Of a stretch of 38,602 nt of DNA, positions 1-7,598 are shown piece by piece. The translations under genes were made by a program, and so were the position numbers. The notes beneath the pieces are model-generated. The model saw only the letters and a list, made by a program, of their open reading frames with translations. It was not told where the DNA came from and ran no database searches. The stretch is taken from the NCBI GenBank assembly GCA_902615045.1, contig CACMNP010000011.1:1-38602 (forward strand). The letters are read 5' to 3'. Numbering within the stretch: position 1 is the stretch's first letter; each line of letters begins with the position of its first letter. The DNA comes from an uncultured Pelagibacteraceae bacterium. Its GTDB lineage: Bacteria; Pseudomonadota; Alphaproteobacteria; Pelagibacterales; Pelagibacteraceae.

Positions 1-167
1 ATTTCTAATTCTACAAATCCTTCTCTTATTGCCTTAAAACTTTTGATTTGTTTATTTTTATCAAAGAGATTTATATTCAGGTCTTTAATTTTATATTTGT
101 TTGCATTTGCGTAACTAAAAAAACAAAAAAACAATAATATAATTAAAAAAGTATACTTTTTGATCAT
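1..167 (-). CDS. Exported protein, N-terminal part only (cut by window edge)
   Basis: An open frame starts at an ATG at 165-167 and reads leftward off the window with no stop, giving about 55 residues. The start MIKKYTFLIILLFFCFF followed by SYANAN is a clear signal peptide (two lysines, a hydrophobic core, a likely Ala-x-Ala cleavage near residue 20-22). The visible mature part (NKYKIKDLNINLFDKN...) is lysine-rich and I do not recognise a family. The start lies 6 bases after the stop of the exported histidine phosphatase, so it is probably the next gene of the same minus-strand operon. The real end and function lie outside the window. Confidence 0.7.
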   Translation of the reverse strand, partial: MIKKYTFLIILLFFCFFSYANANKYKIKDLNINLFDKNKQIKSFKAIREGFVELE

Positions 168-173
168 AGCTTT

Positions 174-728
174 TTATTTTACGATAATTTTACCAAATAT
201 TTTATAATTTTTATCTGAAACTATCATCTCTCCAGAACTTACGCCAACATTGAATATTTCAGAAATAACCACAAAATGTGTTACTAAAATTAGGTTTTTC
301 TCACTATTCCAACTAGATATATATTTTTTTAAACTCTTAATTTGTTCATCTTTATATTTATAAAACTTTTCTTGATAAAAAGAGTTTAAACCTTTGAAAG
401 TTTCATAATTATTAAAGGCAAATCTTGCAGTATCTTTGCATCTACACCATTCACTAGATAAGACTTTATCAATTTGAATATTATTATTGCTAAATAATAT
501 TCCAATATTTTTTGATTGCTCTATGCCCTCTTGATTTAAATTTCTTTGAGTATTACATTTTGTTAAATCAATATTGTCAGGATCTCCATTTCCAGGTGCA
601 AGTGAATGTCTTATAAATACAATTTTCCCACCCTTCTGCAGTTCGCTTATTACTAAATCATTAGCCTGTGAATAATTTGAATTAAAAATACTTAGCAAAA
701 ATAAAAGAATAAAATTTTTATATTTCAT
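174..728 (-). CDS. Exported histidine phosphatase superfamily protein
   Basis: A 184-residue protein of the histidine phosphatase (phosphoglycerate-mutase-like) fold. It starts with a signal peptide (MKYKNFILLFLLSIF, cleavage near SQA-ND), so it should act in the periplasm. The phosphohistidine motif reads FIRHS (R40, H41), where the family usually has RHG; the downstream arginine region is SSEWCRCKDTAR; the second catalytic histidine is in LVTHFVVISE (H151). These give the Arg-His/Arg/His active site. I start it at the ATG at 728; a TTG three codons upstream is possible and neither has a strong ribosome binding site. It follows glpK by about 30 bases in the glycerol-3-phosphate operon, which suggests a phosphate-releasing role on an external phosphoester, but the substrate is unknown. 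Confidence 0.8.
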   Translation of the reverse strand: MKYKNFILLFLLSIFNSNYSQANDLVISELQKGGKIVFIRHSLAPGNGDPDNIDLTKCNTQRNLNQEGIEQSKNIGILFSNNNIQIDKVLSSEWCRCKDTARFAFNNYETFKGLNSFYQEKFYKYKDEQIKSLKKYISSWNSEKNLILVTHFVVISEIFNVGVSSGEMIVSDKNYKIFGKIIVK

Positions 729-758
729 AAACGACAATTAAATTTTTATCTGTATTTT

Positions 759-2237
759 TTATAATAGAGCTTTCTGAACTGATAATTTCCAACCATTTAT
801 TAAATCGTTCCTAACTTTTCGGTTTATTTTAGGCTTAAAAATTTTATCTTTTTTCCATTTCCTCTTGATTTGATATAATGATTTAAATAATCCAATTTGA
901 TATCCAGCTAGTAAAGCTACTCCTAAACCAGTTGTTTCTAATACCTTTGGTCTTTCTGTATTTATATTTATGATGTCAGATAAAAATTGCGAAAACCAGT
1001 TGTTTTTTACCATGCCTCCATCAATCTTAAGTTTAGTTGGTTTTAAACCATCTTTTTTCATTGCATTAAATAAATCATTACTTTGATAGGCAACTGACTC
1101 TAATACTGCTCTAACTAAAGTTTTCCAATCACTATTTCTTGTTAAACCTGTTATTACCCCTCTTGCATCAGGCCTCCAATAAGGTGCTCCCATTCCACTG
1201 AAGGCAGGCACAACGTATACACCCTCATTATTTTTTTTTGATTGAGCAATTGTTTCCGTATCAAAAGCATTGTTAATAAATTTTAATTTATCTCTTAACC
1301 ATTGTACACCTGCACCTGCAATAAAAATAGATCCTTCAAGAGCATAAGTATTTTTTCCATTCAATCTGTAACATATTGTTGTTAATAATTTATTTTTAGA
1401 ATAAATTTTTTTTGAACCAGTATTCATTATGACAAAGGCACCAGTTCCATATGTGCTTTTTACTGAACCTCTTTCAAAGCATGACTGTCCTACTGCAGCT
1501 GCTTGTTGGTCTCCTAGAACTGCTGATATTGGTATTTCACTGCCGACAATTCTCTTACTTGTTGAACCAAAATTATCAGCTGAATTTTTAACTTTTGGCA
1601 AAATATTTTCAGAAATTTTAAGTTTTTTTAAGATTTCTTTATCCCATTTATTATTATTAATGTTAAATAACATGGTCCTACAAGCATTAGTTGCTTCTGT
1701 TAAATGATGTTGCCCATTAGTAAGTTTCCAAATAAGGAAAGTATCAACAGTACCAAATAATAAATTATTTGATTTTAAAAGTTTCTTAACATTTTTTACG
1801 TTTTCTAGTATCCATTTAATTTTAGTTGCAGAAAAATATGGGTCAATAAATAATCCAGTTTTTTTTCTAAAAATTTTTTCATAATTTTTTTTCTTTAACT
1901 CTTCACAATAGTCTTGGGTTCTTCTATCTTGCCAAACAATTGCGTTGTAGACTGGTTTTCCTGTTTTCTTATTCCAAAGAATAGTTGTCTCTCTCTGGTT
2001 AGTTATTCCTATACTTAATATTTTTCCTCTTAATAGTGATGCTTTTTTTATAACTTTTTTCAACGCTTTTAGAGTTGTAAGCCAAATTTCGTTTGGATTA
2101 TGCTCCACCCATCCATTTTTTGGAAAATATTGATTAAATTCAAACTGGGATGTAAATTTTATATTACCATCTAAATCAAAGAGAATTGCTCTAGTTGATG
2201 TTGTGCCTTGGTCAATAGCAACAAGAAATTTTTTCAC
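759..2237 (-). CDS. glpK: Glycerol kinase
   Basis: A 492-residue FGGY-family sugar kinase that phosphorylates glycerol to sn-glycerol 3-phosphate with ATP. The N-terminal phosphate loop DQGTTSTRAILFD is at 9-21, ITNQRETTILW at 78-88 and VWQDRRT at 101-107. The catalytic aspartate is in LGDQQAAAVG (D243), and KIDGGMVKN at 404-412 marks the C-terminal domain. The length is normal. The start codon is GTG (2237), preceded by a small AT-rich inverted repeat. The allosteric loop of the E. coli enzyme (GGKGGTR before IPIS) is different here, and the C-terminal IIA-Glc docking segment is not recognisable, so inhibition by fructose-1,6-bisphosphate or the PTS looks unlikely. The gene lies downstream of the UgpBAEC transporter and the diesterase and would recapture free glycerol. 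Confidence 0.97.
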   Translation of the reverse strand: MKKFLVAIDQGTTSTRAILFDLDGNIKFTSQFEFNQYFPKNGWVEHNPNEIWLTTLKALKKVIKKASLLRGKILSIGITNQRETTILWNKKTGKPVYNAIVWQDRRTQDYCEELKKKNYEKIFRKKTGLFIDPYFSATKIKWILENVKNVKKLLKSNNLLFGTVDTFLIWKLTNGQHHLTEATNACRTMLFNINNNKWDKEILKKLKISENILPKVKNSADNFGSTSKRIVGSEIPISAVLGDQQAAAVGQSCFERGSVKSTYGTGAFVIMNTGSKKIYSKNKLLTTICYRLNGKNTYALEGSIFIAGAGVQWLRDKLKFINNAFDTETIAQSKKNNEGVYVVPAFSGMGAPYWRPDARGVITGLTRNSDWKTLVRAVLESVAYQSNDLFNAMKKDGLKPTKLKIDGGMVKNNWFSQFLSDIININTERPKVLETTGLGVALLAGYQIGLFKSLYQIKRKWKKDKIFKPKINRKVRNDLINGWKLSVQKALL

Positions 2238-2259
2238 AATTTAAGTCTATACTTAAATT
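2238..2259 (-). promoter_or_regulatory. AT-rich inverted repeat directly before the glpK start codon
   Basis: Positions 2238-2246 and 2251-2259 are perfect 9-base inverted repeats with a 4-base loop, ending at the base next to the glpK GTG start. In the glpK mRNA the hairpin would occupy the leader just before the start codon. The stem has only one G-C pair, so it is weak, and chance in an AT-rich genome is possible. Confidence 0.3.
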
Positions 2260-2279
2260 TTTTTTTCTAAAAGTAAAAA

Positions 2280-3002
2280 CTAATACAAGCTGGAAGGATT
2301 AACACTTTTAAATTCTAACATGTTCTCAAAAGTACACATTTCAGGTTTTGAAAAAGTAATTTTTGGAAATTTTTTACTAAAGTCTAAAAATAGTTTTTTA
2401 TTAAATTCAATTAAATTACTTATTTCAATCTCACTAAGCTCTCTTAAGATATATGCCAAAGTAATATGAAAAGTATATCTTTGATGGTTTTCAAATTTAA
2501 TTTTTAATAAGCTACTTAGTTCATCTCTACAATTTCTAAGAATTTTTTCATCCTTTTTAGAAAAAGGTTCTAAAATAATACTATAACCACCAAAAAATGT
2601 TTTTAGTTTAAGATTAAATTCTTTTGGAAAATTATAGTTTTTAATTCTTTTATTTAATTCAAAAGCTATATCTTTGTGATCCATATCAAGATCTATATCT
2701 GATGGCCAATTATTTGTATTTTTTGTATTTAAATTACAACAATCAAATAACGTCATATGAAAACTAGATTGAGGTAAATAGAAATAAGTTTTTTCTGGAT
2801 TAAAATTTTTTATTTTTTTTTGAAAACTACTAATTTCATCGGATAAATTGGTATTAAGAGGAATATTACAAATTATTGTACAACCTGGAAAGGGTAAAGG
2901 ATTTCCTTTGTCATCAAATTTATTTTCAGCACCTTTTAAAGTATATCCTTCAAGTTTTCCAGCTAAAAACTTTTCCTCATTACTAACTATATTTAAATCC
3001 AT
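2280..3002 (-). CDS. 2H phosphoesterase superfamily protein (DUF1868-like)
   Basis: A 240-residue soluble protein without signal peptide. Two His-x-Thr motifs, FHMTLFD (H82, T84) and FHITLAYI (H179, T181), about 97 residues apart, are the signature of the 2H phosphoesterase fold. Known members open or hydrolyse cyclic phosphates (RNA 2',3'-cyclic ends, ADP-ribose 1'',2''-cyclic phosphate). The general layout resembles the DUF1868 branch. It sits 9 bases after the glycerophosphodiesterase gene and 42 bases before glpK, inside the G3P operon. A role on a cyclic glycerophosphate would fit this position, but that is inference; an RNA or nucleotide substrate is equally compatible with the sequence. 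Confidence 0.75.
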   Translation of the reverse strand: MDLNIVSNEEKFLAGKLEGYTLKGAENKFDDKGNPLPFPGCTIICNIPLNTNLSDEISSFQKKIKNFNPEKTYFYLPQSSFHMTLFDCCNLNTKNTNNWPSDIDLDMDHKDIAFELNKRIKNYNFPKEFNLKLKTFFGGYSIILEPFSKKDEKILRNCRDELSSLLKIKFENHQRYTFHITLAYILRELSEIEISNLIEFNKKLFLDFSKKFPKITFSKPEMCTFENMLEFKSVNPSSLY

Positions 3003-3011
3003 TAAAATAAA

Positions 3012-3935
3012 CTAAAACCAGTTTATATTTTCTTTCTCACAAAGTTCTTTAAGCTTCAATGGATAATCTGTCATGATACCATCTACACCATACTCAACCA
3101 TTTTTAACATGTCGTAATCTTTGTTTACTGTCCAAACGTTCACTGGCAAATTTTCTTGATGAGAAATATCTACTAGTTTTTTTGTAATATCTTTATGGTA
3201 TGGATGCCAAGCTTCTCCGCCTTGTGATTTTATAATTTTCGGTAATTCATGATTTTCAAAAAAGGGCAAGTAACTCATCCATGGAGATCTATTATAAATT
3301 GTATTTTTAATTTTAATTCCAGCCTGTTGTTGAAAAGTTAAATAAGCTCTTGAAATTTCAGGGTAAAGTTTTTTCATTTCTGTCAGTGTTCGCCAATCAA
3401 ATGATGAAACAATTATTTTATTTTGTAAGGTTGACTTATTTACCTCTTGCATAACTAGTTTAACCATTTCTTCTGGAGTCGGCGTTAGATTTTCCTCATC
3501 AGGTGTAGATTTAATTTCTAAATTTATTAATAGATTTTCAGATATGTTTTTTGAGGATAAATTTAATAATTCAGAAAGTTTCGGTATCTTTTGATTTTCT
3601 AAAGTTTTTTGATTAACAAATCTTCTTCCATATCTAGATAACTTATTTAAAGATCCAACATCAAATTTTAAAAGTTCTTCATAAGTTAAATCATATATTT
3701 TTATATTTTCATCCTCTATCCAATTTCCCTCGTTATCTTTTGTAAGACTTGGATCTAATCTAAAGTCGTGAGTAATCACAGGAATAAAATCTTTTGAAAT
3801 CAAAATATCAGTTTCGTATGCATTAATATTGTTTTCAAATAAGTATTTAAAACCTTCTAGAGTGTTTTCGGGAAGATCTCCTCTTGCTCCTCGGTGACCA
3901 TAAATTTTTATATGATTTGGTTTGCTTAAAATCAA
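3012..3935 (-). CDS. ugpQ: Glycerophosphodiester phosphodiesterase
   Basis: A 307-residue GDPD-family enzyme that hydrolyses glycerophosphodiesters (such as glycerophosphocholine or -ethanolamine) to G3P and an alcohol. The metal and catalytic residues are visible: GHRGARGDLPENT (H14, R15), AYETDI (E41, D43) and VITHD (H56, D57), with a TIM-barrel end including MTDYP. There is no signal peptide, so it is a cytoplasmic UgpQ-type enzyme acting on imported diesters. The only plausible near starts are TTG (3935) or the ATT before it; no in-frame ATG exists near the conserved GHRG. It begins 2 bases after the ugpC stop, so translational coupling is likely. Confidence 0.93.
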   Translation of the reverse strand: MILSKPNHIKIYGHRGARGDLPENTLEGFKYLFENNINAYETDILISKDFIPVITHDFRLDPSLTKDNEGNWIEDENIKIYDLTYEELLKFDVGSLNKLSRYGRRFVNQKTLENQKIPKLSELLNLSSKNISENLLINLEIKSTPDEENLTPTPEEMVKLVMQEVNKSTLQNKIIVSSFDWRTLTEMKKLYPEISRAYLTFQQQAGIKIKNTIYNRSPWMSYLPFFENHELPKIIKSQGGEAWHPYHKDITKKLVDISHQENLPVNVWTVNKDYDMLKMVEYGVDGIMTDYPLKLKELCEKENINWF

Positions 3936-3937
3936 AA

Positions 3938-4990
3938 TTAATTAACTCTTTTGCCAGTGCTTTTATCAAAAATATAATATTTATTGTTCTCAATATTAAG
4001 ACTTAGATCAGCACCTTTTTCAATAGTTAGATTTCCCGGACACCTATAACAAAAGTCTTTTTTGTCTTTTAATTGACCATAAACAAGATTATCCGAACCA
4101 AGTTGTTCCACTAAGTCTACTTTTAAATTAATTAAACTATTTTCACTTTGACTTAAATGTTCAGGTCTTATTCCTAATTTTACTTCTCCCTCAAAGTCAC
4201 TATCAATATCTTTAATTTCAAAACCTTCTGCAGATAATGTTTTATTTTTTATATTACCATCTAAAAAATTCATTTGAGGTGAGCCAATAAAACCAGCAAC
4301 AAATAATGATTTTGGATTATCATATATCTCAATAGGAGTTCCAAGCTGTTCAATAATTCCATTGTTAATAACTGCTAATCTATCAGCAAGTGTCATGGCC
4401 TCTACTTGATCATGCGTAACAAATATGCTTGTTACTCCAACTTTCTGCTGAAGTTTTTTGATTTCAAGTCTCATCTGAATTCTTAATTTTGCATCTAAGT
4501 TTGAAAGAGGTTCATCAAATAAGAATATTTTAGGATTTCTAACAATTGCTCTACCCATTGCAACTCTTTGTCTTTGACCTCCGGATAACATTGAAGGTTT
4601 TCTCTGTAAATAATCTGAAATTTGTAGCAGCTTAGCTGCATCATTTACTTTTTGCTCAATTGTTTCTTTGTCAATTCCTCTGTTTTTTAGACCATAAGCC
4701 AAGTTATTATAAACATTCATATGTGGGTATAATGCATAGTTCTGAAACACCATTGCTACATCTCTTTCAGACGGATCTACCTCATTAATTAATTTTCCAT
4801 CAAGATTAATATCACCCTCTGTAATATCCTCTAAGCCTGCAACCATTCTTAATAAAGTTGATTTTCCACATCCACTAGGTCCTACAAAAACCATAAACTC
4901 ACCTTCATCAACACTTAATGAAGTTTCATGAACAGCCTTAGTTCCATTTGGGTAAATCTTAGTCACATTTTTTAAATCTAAAAAGCTCAT
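3938..4990 (-). CDS. ugpC: sn-glycerol-3-phosphate ABC transporter ATPase
   Basis: A 350-residue ABC ATPase of the MalK/UgpC (carbohydrate uptake) type, energising import through UgpA/UgpE. It shows Walker A GPSGCGKST (37-45), the Q-loop VFQNYALYPH (81-90), signature LSGGQRQRV (135-143), Walker B IFLFDEP (155-161), the D-loop SNLDA and the H-loop TH. A C-terminal TOBE/OB regulatory domain follows from about residue 240 (LGIRPEH). The start ATG directly abuts the TAA of the preceding permease gene. The specific UgpC assignment rests on the neighbouring ugpB, diesterase, glpK and glpD rather than on the ATPase itself, which is interchangeable across this subfamily. Confidence 0.93.
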   Translation of the reverse strand: MSFLDLKNVTKIYPNGTKAVHETSLSVDEGEFMVFVGPSGCGKSTLLRMVAGLEDITEGDINLDGKLINEVDPSERDVAMVFQNYALYPHMNVYNNLAYGLKNRGIDKETIEQKVNDAAKLLQISDYLQRKPSMLSGGQRQRVAMGRAIVRNPKIFLFDEPLSNLDAKLRIQMRLEIKKLQQKVGVTSIFVTHDQVEAMTLADRLAVINNGIIEQLGTPIEIYDNPKSLFVAGFIGSPQMNFLDGNIKNKTLSAEGFEIKDIDSDFEGEVKLGIRPEHLSQSENSLINLKVDLVEQLGSDNLVYGQLKDKKDFCYRCPGNLTIEKGADLSLNIENNKYYIFDKSTGKRVN

Positions 4991-5842
4991 TTATTTCTCC
5001 GTTTGAATTAATCCTTTTATGAACCATTTTTGTAAAAATACTACCACTAAAACTGGTGGGATCATTGACAAAATGATATACGCAAATCTTTCTGCAGTTC
5101 TTGGCAGAGCAACTCCTTCATAGCTTTCTGTGTAAATAATCTTCATTCCCATTACAACAGTCCAGTATTCTTCTGCAGTTGTCATTATTAGTGGCCATAA
5201 ATATTGGCTGTATCCATATACAAACATAAAGATAAACATTGCTGCTATCATGGTTTTAGATAATGGAACCAAGAAATCTATGAAAAAACTCCAAGCATTT
5301 GCTCCGTCTAATTTTGCTGACTCCAAGAGTTCATCTGGAATTGTTTTATAAAATTGTCTGAAGAAAAATGTTGCTGTAGCTGAAGCAACTAATGGAAGGA
5401 TAAGGCCTGTATATGAATTTGTTAAACCTAAATCAGATACAATTTTATAGCTTGGAAAAATCCTTACCTCCAAAGGAACAAGTAGAGTAATAAAGATTAA
5501 CCAAAAAATTGGTACAGCTAATTTAAATCTATAATAAACCAAAGCATATGCTGACATTGCTGAAATAACTACCTTAAGTGTTGCAATTCCTAATGCCATT
5601 ATAAAACTATTAATAAACATTTTTGCAGCAGTCACTTCTTCTGACCAACCACCTTTTTCATTTAAAACTTCGTTATAGTTTCTTGCTAGCTGATCACCTA
5701 TATGAAACTTCATACCTTCGGTTAATATAGTTACAGAGTCATGCGAAGAACTTGCAAAAGATATCCAAATAGGAACTACCATTAACAAGACTCCTAGTAT
5801 TAAAATAATATGAGCAATTATTTGAAGTGGTTTAATTTTCAT
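4991..5842 (-). CDS. ugpE: G3P ABC transporter permease, UgpE type (copy 1)
   Basis: A 283-residue inner-membrane permease with six predicted membrane segments. It carries the cytoplasmic EAA coupling loop (ELLESAKLDGANAWSFF, about 170-186), which contacts the ATPase. It is the distal copy of two tandem UgpE-like permeases and overlaps the stop of the other by four bases (ATGA). The two share roughly two-thirds of residues across the central core, and this copy has a longer loop before the last membrane helix (around TESYEGVALPRTAE). UgpA/UgpE systems normally have one of each, so which copy pairs with UgpA, or whether both do, is open. Confidence 0.92.
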   Translation of the reverse strand: MKIKPLQIIAHIILILGVLLMVVPIWISFASSSHDSVTILTEGMKFHIGDQLARNYNEVLNEKGGWSEEVTAAKMFINSFIMALGIATLKVVISAMSAYALVYYRFKLAVPIFWLIFITLLVPLEVRIFPSYKIVSDLGLTNSYTGLILPLVASATATFFFRQFYKTIPDELLESAKLDGANAWSFFIDFLVPLSKTMIAAMFIFMFVYGYSQYLWPLIMTTAEEYWTVVMGMKIIYTESYEGVALPRTAERFAYIILSMIPPVLVVVFLQKWFIKGLIQTEK

Positions 5843-6660
5843 TTATCTTGAAAAACCCCCTTAATAAAATATTTCTGCAACACAATTATAATTAAAATTG
5901 GTGGCACCATAGACATCATCACGAAAGCAAAACGATGAACAATTGAACCCGACATCATTTTTAATCCCATAACCACTGTCCAATATTGTTCTGAAGTTGT
6001 TACCAATAATGGCCATAGATACTGATTGTAGCCAAAAACAAACATAAATATTAACATCGCTACAATCATTGTTTTTGACAAAGGAATTAAAAAATCAACA
6101 AAAAATCTCCAGGTATTTGCTCCATCAAGTTTTGCGGATTCAAGTAATTCATCTGGAACGGTTTTATAAAATTGTCGAAAGAATAATGTTGCTATAGCTG
6201 ATGCTGAAATAGGAACTATTAATCCAAAGTAAGAATTCACTAGATTAAGCTCAGCCATTACTGAATAAGTAGGGAAAATTCTTAACTCTAATGGTACTAA
6301 AATTGTAATAAATATAATCCAAAACAATAATGTTGCATATTTTATTCTGTAATAAACCAACGCGTAAGCAGCCATTAAAGATGTAACAACGGATAATATT
6401 GCAACTCCTGTAGCCATGATAAAACTATTAAAAAACATTTTTAATGCTGTTATCTCTTTAAAAAAACCACCCTGATATAATAAAACTCGTAAGTAATTTT
6501 CATAAAAGCTATCTCCTAAAAACATTTGGAGACCATTCATATTAATCATTGAACTCGTGTGCGTCGAGCTAGCAAAAATCATCCATACAGGAACTAACAT
6601 GATTAGTATTCCAATGAGTAAAATTAAATGTGAAAAACTTGATGTGATAAATCTAGTCAT
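5839..6660 (-). CDS. ugpE: G3P ABC transporter permease, UgpE type (copy 2)
   Basis: A 273-residue six-helix permease, tandem paralogue of the adjacent UgpE gene. The EAA loop ELLESAKLDGANTWRFF is intact, as are the following VPLSKTM-like segment (IPLSKTM) and the SEQYWTVVMG region, so it does not look like a decaying copy. It lacks the insertion that copy 1 has before the final helix, ending that loop at about SGSIVHRF. Its start overlaps the ugpA stop by one base (TAATG) and its stop overlaps the start of copy 1 by four bases. Both membrane copies therefore appear to be translated in one coupled run. Confidence 0.92.
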   Translation of the reverse strand: MTRFITSSFSHLILLIGILIMLVPVWMIFASSTHTSSMINMNGLQMFLGDSFYENYLRVLLYQGGFFKEITALKMFFNSFIMATGVAILSVVTSLMAAYALVYYRIKYATLLFWIIFITILVPLELRIFPTYSVMAELNLVNSYFGLIVPISASAIATLFFRQFYKTVPDELLESAKLDGANTWRFFVDFLIPLSKTMIVAMLIFMFVFGYNQYLWPLLVTTSEQYWTVVMGLKMMSGSIVHRFAFVMMSMVPPILIIIVLQKYFIKGVFQDK

Positions 6661-7538
6661 TAATTATAATGTATTTTCCCTTCGATATATCTAAATTGAA
6701 AAATCGTAATTACTAATACAATCAACATCATCATTATTGATTGAGCTCCTGCACTTCCTAAATCCAGTCCTCTAAATCCATCCATGTAAGCTTTATAAAC
6801 TAGAGTTCTTGTTTCACCGGAAGGAGCACCTATTGTTGTGGTATCAATAATTCCAAATGTATCAAAGAAAGCATACGTTATATTAATAATTATTAAAAAG
6901 AATGTAGTTGGCATTAATAATGGGAATGTAATTGTCCAAAATCTTCTAAAACTATTTTTACAGTCAATCATTGATGCTTCAATTACAGATTTTTGTATAG
7001 CTTGAAGTCCAGCCAAGAAGAAAATAAAATTAGCACTGATTTGCTTCCAAGAACCAGCTATGATTACGTAAATATAAGAGTCGAACACACTTTCGTACCA
7101 ATTAAATCCCCACAGTTCGTGAAATAAATGATAAAGAAGACCAAATCTTTCACTAAAAAAATAATTTGCCATTACACCGACTACCGCAGGCGCAATTGCA
7201 TAAGGCCAAATTAAAAGTGTTTTGTAAGTGCTTTTACCATGCATTACATTATTAGCCTGAACGGCAAGTAATAATCCAATTGAGCCTGTAATTAACGTAA
7301 TAACAAAACTATAAATAATAGTAAATTTGAAAGCTATGAAATAAGCTGGATCATCAAAAATAAATAAAAAATTGTCAAACCATACAAACTTCGATCCAAA
7401 TCCAAAAGCATCTTGCATTGTAAATGCATCTCTAAAGGTTTGTATGATTGGCCAATATAAAAAAATTAACAATATACCTAGCTGCGGAGCTAAGAAAAGA
7501 TATTGTGAATAGCTAGATTTGAATTGGACTTTTTTCAT
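6660..7538 (-). CDS. ugpA: G3P ABC transporter permease, UgpA type
   Basis: A 292-residue inner-membrane permease of the MalF/UgpA type with six membrane segments (first at about 14-34, LFLAPQLGILLIFLYWPII). A long periplasmic stretch with FGFGSKFVWFDNF lies before the second helix, as in UgpA. The coupling loop is around VIEASMIDCKNSFRRFW, matching the EAA pattern of UgpA. It is the first membrane component after ugpB, separated from it by a 60-base gap holding a strong hairpin, and overlaps the next permease by one base. It should pair with a UgpE-type subunit to form the channel. Confidence 0.92.
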   Translation of the reverse strand: MKKVQFKSSYSQYLFLAPQLGILLIFLYWPIIQTFRDAFTMQDAFGFGSKFVWFDNFLFIFDDPAYFIAFKFTIIYSFVITLITGSIGLLLAVQANNVMHGKSTYKTLLIWPYAIAPAVVGVMANYFFSERFGLLYHLFHELWGFNWYESVFDSYIYVIIAGSWKQISANFIFFLAGLQAIQKSVIEASMIDCKNSFRRFWTITFPLLMPTTFFLIIINITYAFFDTFGIIDTTTIGAPSGETRTLVYKAYMDGFRGLDLGSAGAQSIMMMLIVLVITIFQFRYIEGKIHYN

Positions 7539-7553
7539 ACTTTTGTAAAAATA

Positions 7554-7585
7554 AATAAGGAGGGTAAATTAATCCCCTCCTTATT
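7554..7585 (-). terminator. Hairpin between ugpB and ugpA (attenuator or 3' protecting stem)
   Basis: Positions 7554-7564 and 7575-7585 form a perfect 11-base inverted repeat (AAGGAGGG core) with a 10-base AT-rich loop. On the minus-strand transcript it comes 13 bases after the ugpB stop and is followed by TATTTTTAC, a short U-rich tract. It can act as a leaky terminator or as a barrier to 3' exonucleases. Either way it would raise ugpB message over the permease message. Confidence 0.8.
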
Positions 7586-7598
7586 GTTTTAATTATTC

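Noticed and set aside
1429..1707. Plus-strand ORF of 92 codons inside glpK
   Set aside because: It lies wholly antisense to the well-supported glycerol kinase gene and its product resembles no protein; a frame shadow.
2251..2268. Rho-independent terminator on the plus strand near 2250 (repeat plus T-run)
   Set aside because: No plus-strand gene lies upstream to be terminated; the stem is nearly all A-T.
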